From Atopsyche davidsoni (Eukaryota > Arthropoda > Insecta > Trichoptera > Hydrobiosidae): a DNA stretch of 64,000 nt. Made by a program: the position numbers and the translations under genes. The DNA lies in NCBI GenBank assembly GCA_022113835.1, contig JAILWY010000021.1:12586001-12650000 (forward strand). The letters are read 5' to 3'. How positions within the stretch are numbered: position 1 is the first letter of the stretch; each line of letters begins with the position of its first letter. The notes below the pieces were generated by a model that made no database searches, was not told the DNA's origin, and was given only the letters and a program-made list of their open reading frames with translations. This document shows, one piece after another, positions 42,201 to 48,666 of this stretch.

Positions 42201-45200
42201 CATAAAGCCCCGCCACATTTATTATTTATACCGGATTAAAAACGATAGCTAAGGACTCCTTGTGATTTATATCCCGATCTGAGTTAATGAGCTCATCCAC
42301 TATTTTTATATTTAGACTATAATTCAATGTCAAACTTTTCAATTCATTATTTTTTTTAAAATATCGAATAATTCAGAGAAACTTACTTACGTTTCATCTT
42401 TTAACCCATAAAAAAACGGTTGTGACATATACTTTATAATATACTAGCGGATACCCGGCACGTTCTACTGCGCTAAATAAAGAAATAGAATACTTTTTTA
42501 TTTGTTCGAAAAAAACAAAGGAAATTTTGTTTATTTATCAACTTTTTATCTTAATGCTAGCGGATATATTGAGTTTTTTCGGTAGGTGTGTAAACATAAA
42601 GTCTTTTCGGCGTTCCAACTCTAATCGCAACATAACAGGAATTTTGCGAAAGACAGGAATATTCTATGTTCAAACCAGCAATACTTAGCGATTGGCCGTG
42701 AGCCTTGTTGATAGTTATCACAACAGCACAATTTAGGTGGATCTAAGTTGCGAATGAGCATCTATGGTGAACCAACTTTTAAAGTTAAGATATGTGGTGG
42801 CATTCCAGATGGTTCCAAAGCGTTAAAAAAAACTCTTTTGGAATGTTGACAGTTTCGCCGTTGATGTTATGTTGCTTATGATAATGGATGTAGATCAAAA
42901 GGCTGGCGAAATGTTTGCGTATTCGTTTATTAAGATGATGGACAAAAGAATATTACGTGGTTACTAGTCGAGTGTCTGCGTCTCTCTGTGGCGTGGGTGG
43001 CCTTATCGCTAGGGTTGTAGGGGTTGTCGTAAAATAGAAAGTCTCTACCTGTAGGGGCTCAGTAGGGGCGGAGCTTCACAAAACAAATAATGTAGCGTGT
43101 GTTTACACTGACCGCCGCTACAACAGCTTGTTCCTCATTTATAACTGTGTCAATCGATTTGTACTTGATATCAGTTATATATCACAGTTAGTTATCACAG
43201 TTAGTTATCACAGTTAGTTATCACAGTTAGTTATCACAGTTATATAACAGTTGGATATCGTTCGTGAATATTGAAACCAAGAATTCGCCAGACAGCTTCA
43301 TTACTGCTGATGTAACGACCCATCTGAAATTGAGTGACTTCATAGTTTCGATTTGAAAGCTCAGACACTGCCATATGTTATTCCATCTGCCTTTGTTAGC
43401 ATATTTGCATATGTCCTTGCATATGAATTTCACGGAGTTGCAGTATTCCACATTGATATATGATTGAAATGTTTTTTACAGTATTGGACTGTATGGAACA
43501 ATCCATATGTTATCAATGTCAATATCGACGTTTCTTAATTTAATGGTGGTGGTGTATCCTCCATCTTCTGGCTTTCGTAGACCAGTTTGAGTTTCATCGA
43601 TCAAATCGCGGGGATATCTTTTCGTGCATTTGCTGTCTTTTATGCAAGGCGAATTCATATGCAACCCTCCGCATGGGCCGTGAATGTTCATGTTCTTAAA
43701 AAGTATCAGATCTTCCACGATGATTCGGTAGTTCAGCAGATATAAGATCGATGTCGATTTGAGTTTGAATAATTTTTTCAATAGATTAGCTTGTAATACG
43801 AACATTTTCGTATAATATTTTTTTTCCCATATATAAACAGACAAACTCATTATGATAAAACACGTGAATGACAGATGGTGATTTTGTTTTGAAAGTCCGT
43901 ATGATCTGTCCGCGCGATCTTCACAATGTTCTTTTTTCAAATTTTTTGCGAGGAACGATGTCCACTTTACAGATGTTGAAAATTTTTGTATGGAAAATAT
44001 CGAAAATCGACCTAATTCTGTTTTCCAAGTTCGGTGTTTTTTTTTTTTTTTGTGGCAGCCTGTAACGGCAACTTCATACTAATATTTACAAACATGAATA
44101 TCAGTGTTTTTTTGTTAGCAGCCTGCATATAAGCGAAGATGTCAGTTCCTTTTATGAAATGTCAACTTTTGTATGGGATTAACTTAATTAAATAAACCAA
44201 ATTTGATAATCAATTTTTATACTTTTATTGGTCTAAAATACTTTCAGTATTTTTGCCTTTCAAATGAAACCGGTGTGGGGCACATCGGTTGTATGGTTTC
44301 AAAGCCATTAACGGACAAACAAACATTTTTTGTGTTTTATATATATAGAGAAAGAGAAGATAGATAGAAGATAGACTAGCGGATACCCGGCTCGTGCTAC
44401 TACGCTAAATAAAGAAATAAAATACCTTTTTATTTGTTCGAAAAAAAAAAAAAAGGTAAATTTTGTTTATTTATTAACTTTTTTTTCATAATCCTAGCGG
44501 ATAAAGAGTATAGAGAGTTTTTTTATATATTTAAAATTATTAAGTTGAAATTTTATTTACCAAATGTCTAATACGGTAAAAGATATTATATGGTAAATTA
44601 ACGCCAAGTCACGATAGTTAGGAGTGTTGATTAGAATCTAATACGTGTTTTGACAAATTGGTTTAAAAAATCTTCCCTCACTCAAATCATATAGCTCAAA
44701 AATTATTATATACGCGATAAACCGGAACGGATCATAAATGCAGATTTTATTAACCATTTAGAAATAATAATCGCTAGCCATTACAAGACCATTTTCTTGA
44801 GTTGAGATGGATCATGTGTGCTGAACTTTTTGATGTTACTAAAATACCAGTAATCATGTTCTTTTTCCTTTCAAGCTGCCCATCAGAGATTTCTTAAAGG
44901 ACAAATTATTTTTAATTTAGACAAATACAAAGCACTCGATGGTGGCAGATGCACTGATTTACAGTCACATACGAGTTTATACTCTAGTTTATTATATGTG
45001 AATGCTTTTCAGATTCAGGGGCTACTTCAAGAAAGCCATCTGCGGCTGGAGAACCTACCTGAAACGCAAGACCACCAAGAGCTCCGCCGCGGAGTCCCCG
45101 CAGCTGGCAGACCGGCAGTCCAACTCCGGCTCGCGGTCCCGATCAGGTTTTTACTCATTAACGTAATTACCACCAGTCTTATTTTGTACACGACCCAAAC

Positions 45201-48200
45201 TTACCTCACTTACATATTATTAGAACACCACAGCCAAGGTGTTTGAAATGAATTTTCAACAGCTTGATATCATCGAGCCAATTTTCAACTTTTTTATTAA
45301 TCCATTTACGAGTACTTGCCAAGTAAATTTAATTGAAATAGCATTCAAGTAAGGACAGAAGAACTGGAGCTAGAAATTTAAGACCTTCAAAACGACATTG
45401 TCCCAAAATCCAATGTATCAGATGAACTGAATCCAGACTTCAGGAATATAGTTGAAATAAACAAATTTCCATTATTGAAAAGAACAGCATACAAAATTAA
45501 ATTATTTTTCCTTTTTACATACTTATGTTAATCATTGTTTTCAATTTTGGCGATTCTGATTGGTAAATTTTTATAAAAATTAGCCAATAAAAACATTTAA
45601 ATTTAAAATATATATTGGTGCATTAAAATATTAATAAACTTAGTGCGGAACCTAACTGATATTTTTCGTATTCTAATCTGTTGTTAGCAATTTTAAGCTA
45701 TAAATGTACATTTCAATGTTGCTATTAAAAATAATTATTCGTTGCATATTTGCCCTAATTCGACCCAATTTCCAGATTTTTTATACTATTATTTACTGCT
45801 TATTATTTTACAAAAAAATATTAACAATATTGATTTTATTTTATAATTATATTTTTTAAATTAAATATTTTTTATTATATGCATCATTGGCAGCTGTTTT
45901 TTTTTTCAAATTAAAGCAAAAAAGATGCTTCCGCAAATGCTATTTTTTTTTTTTTGGATACAACTTACTATAACATCTTCATTGTTAAGAAAAATATTAT
46001 TGCGTTGCGATGACTGCTTATGACAGATGCCTATAAAAAAAAAAGTTTAGACATGTCTGTTGACTAAATGTGTCGTTAGCGCCATCTATGTGTGAAAACC
46101 AATAACTTAGAAATGCACCTAGAAATATACCTTGAAAAATAAATGGTGCCCGCCGAATGCCGGCCGGGCGGACCGGCATTCTAGAATATGCTCTTGGGTC
46201 CAAAAAGGTTGGAGACCCCTGCTGTACAGGCATCAAGATATATCTACAGTTAATTTATAACGGAATTATTTTTAAAAAATCCATGATGCACTAGCCGTCT
46301 CTTAATCAATTTTTTTTTCTAAACCATTTTAAGAAATTCAACTTTTTTTTTTTTTTGACAGAAAGTACTTGGTGGAATTCCTTTTTAATATTTTTGAATA
46401 AAATACTTGAGTGATTTTCTTCAGGTTTTGCCAACCTTTCACGTTAGCACTATTAAACAGAGTTGGCATTATTAACTCTATTTGATAATGCCAGCTCCGC
46501 CGGTCACAAATAAAAACGAACATGTGGAAAATCACTCAAGTATTTTATTCAAAAATATCAAACCATTTTAATTTAAAACTATCAGAAATATTTATAATGT
46601 ATCAGTAATTATCTTTATTTTTTCTTATAATTACCGTTCATAATATAATTTTCATGTGAGATAATTATAATCTGCATGACTTCTTTCTTCTCTGGCAATA
46701 AAGTAAAGGTATTTTCATAATCCCTTGAATATTTAATCCCCAATTAATCAAAATTAAATAATCTTACCTTACTCTCAACCCATATGCCCGATAAAAGTTA
46801 CAGTATTTAGTTATTTGGTATAATGAATACCCTGAATACATCACCATAAATTTAATTCATATTAATTAATAAAGATAAATGGAAAATCGGCATATAATTA
46901 CTGGCCAATCACAATGTTTATTAATTATTGAAAGCTGTTATTATCGGTGATCGATCACTGGCAATATGAAATAAGCCATTTTCACATGTCGAAGAGATTT
47001 TAGTTTTATTTTATATATTTTTAATTAGATAGATTTAATAAATTTTGTCTTTGATATCTCGACATTCGAGCTACATCATCACAAAAACTGCTTGTTTTTT
47101 TTAATCAAAGTGCAATCAAATATCGTAAGCACAAGGAGCATCGAAAGAATTAAGTATAAAGTACCATAAATGGAGAATAATCCAATATATACACCCGCGT
47201 AGAAGAAAACAGGGAGACTCGCATCTTATGAATTTCAGGCTATGGAATAAAATCGATCGAGGCTCTCAGATCCTTTCGCCGTTTTCTGTTGCGACGGACT
47301 CCGAGTGTTCTCAAATCTGTCAGAGAAGATATTCTTTTAATTTTTGGTAATGGGGTGTGTTTTTCTCTTGAGGTTGAGACCACCTTATTCAAAATTATGC
47401 TGCTGTGAAATATTTATTAAGTTATTTTAATGTAAATTGAGTTTTTTTGATCTAATATCCAAAGAATTCAAATTCAAAGTAAGAATAAAATTAATTGAAT
47501 ATTTTTAATAAAAAGTTGTTAAATTAGATGTGAGAATATCTGGCTTTTCGTCTGTTTTTATTTAAGAATTTATTTTAAAATTAATTTAAGTTTGTTTAGC
47601 AAAGCAGTGTAAAACAAGCGGAACTAGGAACATCCCACAATGTATTGTTAAATTTATACCGTTTGTGGATAGAAAAATAATAACAATATGTATGATTGAT
47701 CAGTAAATAGTTTCATGTGGATACTTGTATTGTATTTATTTTTGATATTTAAATTATGCAATATAAATATAAAACAAACAACAATTATACTTTTATAAAT
47801 ATCATAAAAAAAATATTTCTTTAATTCATATCTTCAAAGAGATACACGTCAACTTTTGTTTAAGTTTAACAAACAAAAAAATAAGTCGTTAAACAAAGAC
47901 GAGAAAAACCTGCAAATTTTGTAATAAACTATTAACAACCATTTGTAAAGTAAAACTAAAATTCAATAGACCGTTTTGTATAGGCAATACCAATTAATAA
48001 AAAAAACTTTCCCTTTAAAAAACTCTTTAAAAAAGTCCCTTCAACCGTTCAGAGCCATCGAGCCCCGCGGTCTTTTGCCGGGTCCCTCAGCCACGAGGGC
48101 CCGGCTATATATTGTACAATATTTTATGTATACTTAAAGAAAATAGCTCTTTTCTTATTTAAAAACACGATTCTTATCGTTGATTTCACAGCGCGTTGTT

Positions 48201-48666
48201 TTATTTTAACCATAAAAGATTAATCGGAAAATTTCTTTTAAATACTGATTTCTTTGTATTAATTTTAAAAAAGACCTATCGAGTATAGCGTTTTATTCAA
48301 ATAACACTGAAACTGGACGCCAATGAGACGCCACAGAATCAACCTTAATTTTTATAACGTGGACTGTGAATTATGCTACTGAAGTGAACTAACTTTTTAA
48401 AAAATATAAATTTTCAAACCTTGTTTAAATATTTTCTTCAGATTAATGAGTGCGCCTCCTCTGTTTCAGGTGCCGCCGAAGAGTTCAAAGACGGCAACAA
48501 CCAGAGCACGCAGACGTACGATATACGCTACAGCCTGACGGGGGGCGGTGCGAGAGGGCTGTGTAGGGAGCCCAGTCGCCGGGACGCCAGGGTGCGCTTC
48601 CCTCCCGAGCTGCTCCACCAGGCCCGCCCTGTCAACGGCCACTACAACAGCACCACCAGGGTATAG
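5084..48666 (+). CDS. TkR86C: Tachykinin/natalisin-type neuropeptide GPCR (TkR86C-like), 5'-partial, 7 exons seen
   Basis: This is a rhodopsin-family peptide GPCR of the plasma membrane. Exons: 5084-5185, 21897-22031, 26114-26191, 26999-27149, 39400-39596, 45013-45146, 48470-48666. Each junction keeps phase and together they give TM3 to the C-terminus without a stop. Visible landmarks are the TM3 cysteine (RYCKL), FDRY at the end of TM3, an ECL2 cysteine followed by WPDG, GRVLWGS-SIGE and SIKSKRK in loop 3, CWLPY in TM6 and NPIIYYWMN in TM7. The SIGE/KSKRKVVRMF block and [13 protein letters not shown] resemble Drosophila TkR86C, a receptor for natalisin/tachykinin peptides, more than TkR99D. 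That subtype call is from memory and not proven. The N-terminus, TM1 and TM2 are missing: their exons are probably left of the window, since none is recognisable in 1-5083. Introns are very long and TE-rich. The exon 4 donor is GC rather than GT. Confidence 0.9.
7161..9181. mobile_element. Composite element with 210-bp inverted ends
   Basis: The arms 7161-7370 and 8972-9181 are near-perfect inverted copies; they share GGGTATGTATGTTTCATTTT and CGAATTATATGATTCT in opposite orientation. Inside are a second inverted pair (about 8130-8245 against 8582-8700), a direct pair (about 8445-8520 and 8720-8790, both with AATTTCGCCAGGTAATG-like sequence) and a Helitron-like coding fragment. The class is uncertain: a Helitron derivative or a foldback transposon that captured one. 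Confidence 0.75.
7420..7704 (-). pseudogene. Helitron replicase N-terminal fragment
   Basis: The minus-strand frame encodes [20 protein letters not shown], then [13 protein letters not shown] and [15 protein letters not shown]. This matches the zinc-finger-like N-terminal region of insect Helitron Rep/helicase proteins (C-x-x-C-x-A-x-H-x-x-x-E, KVKLP, IRSYN-FASMGA). The Rep HUH motif and the helicase are absent, so it is a fragment. It lies inside the inverted composite at 7161-9181. Confidence 0.7.
9932..10180. repeat. Foldback element copy, both arms
   Basis: Starts TATTCAATATTTTTGACA. Two arms meet head to head, each with ACCGGTTTCGCCAAC and GTTGG, separated by a few A/T bases near 10070. 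Confidence 0.85.
11163..11312. repeat. Foldback element, right arm only
   Basis: Runs CACTCTGTTTGATAATGCCA through GGCGAAACCGGTCACC to the outer end GGAATTCCACCAAGTACTCT and GTATTGAATT. Confidence 0.85.
11840..12411. mobile_element. Solo LTR, 572 bases, with 4-base target duplication
   Basis: The ends are TGTAACGCGCCGGG and GCACGTTACA, a TG...CA LTR with TGTAACG/CGTTACA inverted tips. It is flanked by ATAT at 11836-11839 and 12412-12415. No internal retroviral-type genes are present, so it is a solo LTR of a Ty3/gypsy-like element. It encloses the 27-bp minisatellite at 11990-12260. Confidence 0.75.
11990..12260. repeat. 27-bp minisatellite (ACTCCCGAGGACTCTCT unit)
   Basis: Ten or so units of CACTACTCCCGAGGACTCTC plus TACCGAG-type tails. 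The period is divisible by three, so both strands stay open: (TTPEDSLPS)n forward, (SSGVVLGRE)n reverse. The first units are diverged. Confidence 0.9.
14582..14724. repeat. Foldback element, right arm only
   Basis: Same order as the 11163 copy: CACTCTGTTTGATAATGCCA, GGCAAAACCGGTCAC, then GGAATTCCATCAAGTACTCT and AATATTGAAT. Confidence 0.85.
14870..16029 (-). mobile_element. Helitron copy, 3'-truncated
   Basis: The minus-strand 5' tip TCTATATATATAAAACAC lies at 16012-16029, next to T as expected for A^T insertion. The interior matches the 43255-44349 copy closely, including an IHGPC/NSPCMKD-like Rep region around 15090-15175. The 3' part is missing or unrecognisable, with other sequence in 15290-15560. 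Confidence 0.7.
16600..16750. repeat. ATGGC pentanucleotide array
   Basis: About 29 units of TGGCA with scattered TGGGA variants, flanked by GC-rich unique sequence. All six frames are open across it because the period is 5; those frames are not genes. Confidence 0.95.
18388..18470. repeat. Foldback element, degraded outer arm
   Basis: Carries ATCAATATTTTTGACAGAG and later AAAATACTTTTGTGATTT, but the central CCGGTTTCGCC core is lost. Confidence 0.55.
20720..21290 (+). pseudogene. mariner transposase pseudogene
   Basis: Mariner-type transposase in broken frames. At 20755-20820 one frame reads [20 protein letters not shown], the catalytic DEKW-type block with the first Asp region altered. From 20958 a frame encodes [39 protein letters not shown] and a C-terminal [16 protein letters not shown] and the D of LPDYYLF correspond to the second and third catalytic acids of the D,D34D triad. 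Stops and frameshifts between the blocks make it inactive. The 5' half is not recognisable. Confidence 0.85.
21897..22031 (+). CDS. TkR86C: TkR-like exon: ICL2 and TM4
   Basis: The acceptor ctgccgcag ends at 21896 and the donor is ACAA|GTCAGT. The phase (one base in, two bases out) joins exactly to the exons on both sides. The first G completes the DRY arginine. It encodes [15 protein letters not shown] and then a hydrophobic TM4 ending [15 protein letters not shown]. The minus-strand reading frame of similar length across this exon is a shadow. Confidence 0.9.
22944..24345 (+). pseudogene. Jockey-type LINE ORF1 (gag-like) with two nonsense codons
   Basis: One frame runs from ATG 22944 to 24345, broken only by TAA at 23265-23267 and TAG at 24114-24116. 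It encodes an N-terminal region, an acidic stretch ([14 protein letters not shown]), then [20 protein letters not shown] and GRFVV-like sequence typical of the PRE_C2HC domain of Jockey-clade gag, and zinc knuckles: [14 protein letters not shown] (CX2CX4HX4C), [13 protein letters not shown], and a third lacking its first Cys ([15 protein letters not shown]). GC content is much higher than the surrounding intron. It binds element RNA in related LINEs. Confidence 0.88.
24485..24858 (+). pseudogene. Jockey-type LINE ORF2 C-terminal remnant
   Basis: A frame reads [25 protein letters not shown], stop, [28 protein letters not shown], then a Pro-rich tail ending at [16 protein letters not shown] and LNAPRF are hallmarks of the region after the reverse transcriptase of Jockey elements. 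Endonuclease and reverse transcriptase are missing: ORF1 is followed directly by this tail, so the copy carries a large internal deletion near 24345-24485. Confidence 0.82.
24885..25130 (+). pseudogene. Possible hAT transposase scrap
   Basis: One frame reads [13 protein letters not shown], stop, KEHCVML and later [18 protein letters not shown] resembles the VRWLSRG block seen intact in the hAT element at 53814-55422. The match is short and the frame is broken. Confidence 0.3.
25847..26052. repeat. Foldback element, nearly complete
   Basis: Starts ATTCAATATTTTTGACAGAG. The left arm ends at GTGACCGG and the right arm begins ACTCTGTTTGATAATGCC and runs through GGCGAAACCGGTCACTAATA. The arms are almost perfectly complementary. 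Confidence 0.9.
26114..26191 (+). CDS. TkR86C: TkR-like exon: extracellular loop 2
   Basis: A short exon of 78 bases with acceptor tttgcag and donor AT|GTAAGT, phase 2 on both sides. It encodes [20 protein letters not shown] and then SYMDF. The cysteine is the expected ECL2 disulfide partner of the TM3 cysteine, and WPDG is typical of insect TkR86C-type receptors. No long open frame marks it; it was found by joining phases. Confidence 0.88.
26192..26998 (+). other. Receptor intron of 807 bases
   Basis: Nothing recognisable except a GC-richer stretch at 26500-26770 with no open frame or known motif. Confidence 0.6.
26999..27149 (+). CDS. TkR86C: TkR-like exon: TM5 and ICL3, with a GC donor
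   Basis: The acceptor is a T-run ending in ttag at 26998. It encodes [20 protein letters not shown] (TM5), then [12 protein letters not shown] and a basic loop ending SIKSKRK. The next exon starts in phase 0 with VVRMF, so this exon must end at AAG (27149). The donor is then AAG|GCAAGT, a GC-AG intron with otherwise perfect consensus. Reading on would give an unrelated tail and a stop codon at 27234-27236. Confidence 0.88.
28165..28265. repeat. 9-bp minisatellite (CTCTCATGG)
   Basis: About ten units of GGCTCTCAT/GGCTCTCGT. The open frame through it would encode [12 protein letters not shown] repeats; no wider coding support exists. Confidence 0.9.
28647..28850. repeat. Foldback element, both arms
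   Basis: The left arm starts ATTCAATATTTTTGACATAG and includes GACCGGTTTCGCCAACCTTT. The right arm keeps only GTAGAAAAATCACTCAACTA and the TTACTTATTATTTAAAATAT tail. Confidence 0.85.
29369..30352 (+). mobile_element. Tc1/mariner (IS630-type) element, degraded
   Basis: Inverted ends CAGGGTGTCCAAAAAGAGTA (29369) and CGATACACTTTTTGGACACA followed by CTG at 30352, with TA after the right end. Inside, + strand frames carry [59 protein letters not shown] and [16 protein letters not shown]. These match the insect IS630-like transposase family ([32 protein letters not shown]). There are many frameshifts and the catalytic EAHF region is missing. A fragment of a second foldback family (30235-30300) sits inside. 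Confidence 0.75.
30235..30300. repeat. Fragment of second foldback family
   Basis: TTCACTTTGAGTTTATTATA, then GACTAGTTTCAACC and AGACTAGGTCATCATCAGAT match one arm of the palindrome at 36862-37033. Confidence 0.6.
31332..31480. repeat. 61/62-bp tandem duplication
   Basis: CTCGTTCCGAAGAAA recurs at 31332, 31393 and (variant) 31455. Each unit includes GCGAGCTGCTAATGCAGTGT. The frame reads [13 protein letters not shown], reminiscent of the post-RT region of R1-like LINEs, then 40 unrecognised residues to a stop at 31610-31612. Confidence 0.75.
32060..33240. other. Strongly strand-skewed segment with G mainly in CpG
   Basis: On the + strand C greatly exceeds G. In 32281-32460 I count 42 C and 16 G, 12 of the G being in CpG. 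In 32941-33000 there are 13 C and 3 G, all in CpG. In 32341-32400 there are 20 C and 3 G, again all CpG. No frame is coding. Minus-strand tRNA B-box-like GGTTCGATCCC occurs at about 32894-32905 and 33167-33177. Origin unknown; see findings. Confidence 0.7.
34865..35045. repeat. TA microsatellite
   Basis: Long AT/TA dinucleotide tract with interruptions at its left end (TATATACTGAATATATA units) and a pure run from about 34963 to 35032. Confidence 0.95.
35287..35507. repeat. Foldback element, both arms
   Basis: Starts ATTCAATATTTTTGACAGAG, with an intact left core (AACCGGTTTTGCCAACCTTT) and a shortened right arm GTGCGAAACCGGTCCCCAAT. Confidence 0.85.
36732..36780 (+). other. tRNA-Pro-like 5' half, possible SINE head
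   Basis: GGCTTGTTGGCTCAGTGGTA, then TGATCGTTGACTCTTGATG, resembles the acceptor, D-arm and anticodon 5' side of tRNA-Pro (GGCTCGTTGGTCTAGTGGTA in animals). The T-arm with its B box is missing. It is a pseudo-tRNA or the truncated head of a SINE. Confidence 0.4.
36862..37033. repeat. Near-perfect palindrome, second foldback family
   Basis: The arms begin and end AAACAATAACTTTTTATTTA / its complement, pass TCACTGTGAGTTTATTAGAA and meet around ACCAGGTCATCATCAG and TGATGACCTGGT. Arm length is about 58 bases plus an asymmetric left insert with CTAGTTTCGACC. Confidence 0.9.
37025..37800 (-). pseudogene. mariner transposase pseudogene
   Basis: Minus strand. The start block at 37570-37785 encodes [13 protein letters not shown], a helix-turn-helix-like [20 protein letters not shown] and GKWVWYE. 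After a frameshift near 37440-37500, 37025-37411 encodes [72 protein letters not shown] and a derailed C-terminus. KHDKA replaces the family HDNA/QDNA block and the D of SSDFYL is kept. Mariner (D,D34D) is clear. The true C-terminus is replaced where the palindrome at 36862-37033 begins. Confidence 0.88.
37870..38065. mobile_element. hAT-like nonautonomous fragment, copy 1
   Basis: GTTAGCGCCATCTATGTGTG, then TACCTTGAAAAAATATGTGG, GCCCGCCG and the right tip GGTTGGGGACCCCTG. The same order occurs at 46070-46222. The inverted tip CAGGGGTCCCCAACC is hAT-like. Confidence 0.6.
39186..39283. repeat. TA microsatellite followed by ATT array
   Basis: About 38 TA units, then five to six ATT units, 120 bases before the TM6-TM7 exon. 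Confidence 0.95.
39400..39596 (+). CDS. TkR86C: TkR-like exon: TM6, ECL3, TM7
   Basis: The acceptor is cctcccgcag and the donor is AA|GTAAGC. It encodes [20 protein letters not shown] (TM6 with the CWLPY toggle region), an acidic and aromatic ECL3, and then [20 protein letters not shown] (TM7 with NPxxY). This is the most diagnostic exon of the gene. The comparably long frames on the opposite strand and in the +2 frame are shadows caused by its high GC content. Confidence 0.93.
40766..41078. mobile_element. hAT MITE with perfect 8-base target duplication
   Basis: 313 bases, inverted tips CAGTGTTTTCAACC and GGTTGAAAAACACAG, subterminal GCGACCC / GGGTCGCGA. It is flanked on both sides by CTCTAGCA (40758-40765; 41079-41086). 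No coding capacity. Confidence 0.9.
41590..41816. repeat. Foldback element, diverged copy
   Basis: Both arms are present: GACTGGTTTCATCAACCTTT on the left and AAAAGGTTGGCGAAATTGGT on the right, with outer TTTTTCCACGTGTTTGATTT and its inverse. Confidence 0.85.
42853..43122 (-). mobile_element. 270-base solo-LTR-like insert, copy 1
   Basis: Read on the minus strand it starts TGTAGCGGCGGTCAGTG and ends ACATCAACGGCGAAA, with AATAAA inside. It is flanked by ACAG on both sides (42849-42852; 43123-43126). It has the same length and sequence as the copy at 54880-55149. Called solo-LTR-like from the TGT start, AATAAA and 4-base duplication, although the end is not CA. Confidence 0.8.
43181..43240. 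repeat. 13-bp tandem repeat (ATCACAGTTAGTT)
   Basis: Four to five perfect units inside the Helitron, next to the Rep remnant. Confidence 0.95.
44377..44510 (-). mobile_element. Second Helitron 3' terminal fragment
   Basis: CTAGCGGATACCCGGCTCGT and the TTATTTGTTCGAAAAA run repeat the left end at 42444, directly abutting the 5' tip of the preceding Helitron. Confidence 0.65.
45013..45146 (+). CDS. TkR86C: TkR-like exon: helix 8 and proximal C-tail
   Basis: The acceptor is gcttttcag and the donor TCAG|GTTTTT, which is weak. It encodes [20 protein letters not shown], with a cysteine suitable for palmitoylation after the amphipathic helix 8, and then a Ser-rich tail ending SNSGSRSRS. An alternative donor at 45164-45165 (AAC|GTAATT, phase 2) would join the last exon in another frame and reach a TAG about 40 codons later. 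The weaker donor is preferred because it gives the more GPCR-like tail. Confidence 0.8.
46050..46222. mobile_element. hAT-like nonautonomous fragment, copy 2
   Basis: Shares GTTAGCGCCATCTATGTGTG, ACCTTGAAAAATAAATGG and the tip GGTTGGAGACCCCTG with the 37870 copy. A GC-rich GCCGGCCGGGCGGACCGGC hairpin replaces the middle. Confidence 0.6.
46336..46560. repeat. Foldback element, rearranged copy
   Basis: Outer arms are clear (AAGTACTTGGTGGAATTCCT; AAATCACTCAAGTATTTTAT) with a scrambled centre that repeats the AACAGAGTTGGCATTATTAA region. Confidence 0.8.
48470..48666 (+). CDS. TkR86C: TkR-like last exon: distal C-tail and stop
   Basis: The acceptor is cctctgtttcag. With the G carried over, it encodes [20 protein letters not shown] and ends [10 protein letters not shown], stop TAG at 48664-48666 followed at once by TGA. 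The last 37 or so codons are the first copy of a 156-bp tandem array that continues into the 3' flank, so the encoded C-terminus lies inside a repeat. The Ser/Thr-rich tail suits phosphorylation. Exon assignment is good; exact tail homology is not verifiable here. Confidence 0.75.

Larger units (their letters stand above)
42444..44349 (-). mobile_element. Helitron copy, decayed, carrying a nested insert
   Basis: On the minus strand it begins TCTATATATATAAAACAC and ends GGGTATCCGCTAG before T, the expected TC...CTRR Helitron ends. The Rep region (43476-43940) encodes [20 protein letters not shown] and [15 protein letters not shown]. The helicase C-terminus (about 42600-42840) reads [15 protein letters not shown], and further fragments like INKAHGQSL in broken frames. 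It is split by a 270-base insert at 42853-43122 and a 13-bp tandem repeat at 43181-43240. Confidence 0.8.
39597..45012 (+). other. Receptor intron of 5.4 kb
   Basis: Contains a hAT MITE, a foldback element and a Helitron split by a 270-bp insert, listed separately. The segments 39600-40750, 41090-41580 and 41820-42440 show nothing recognisable. Confidence 0.7.
45147..48469 (+). other. Receptor intron of 3.3 kb
   Basis: Contains a hAT-like fragment (46050-46222) and a foldback element (46336-46560). A GC-rich hairpin-forming stretch lies at 48055-48110. Otherwise AT-rich and empty. Confidence 0.65.

Noticed and set aside
43181..43240. CRISPR-like array of short repeats
   Set aside because: Units are contiguous 13-mers without spacers, inside a eukaryotic Helitron; an ordinary tandem repeat.
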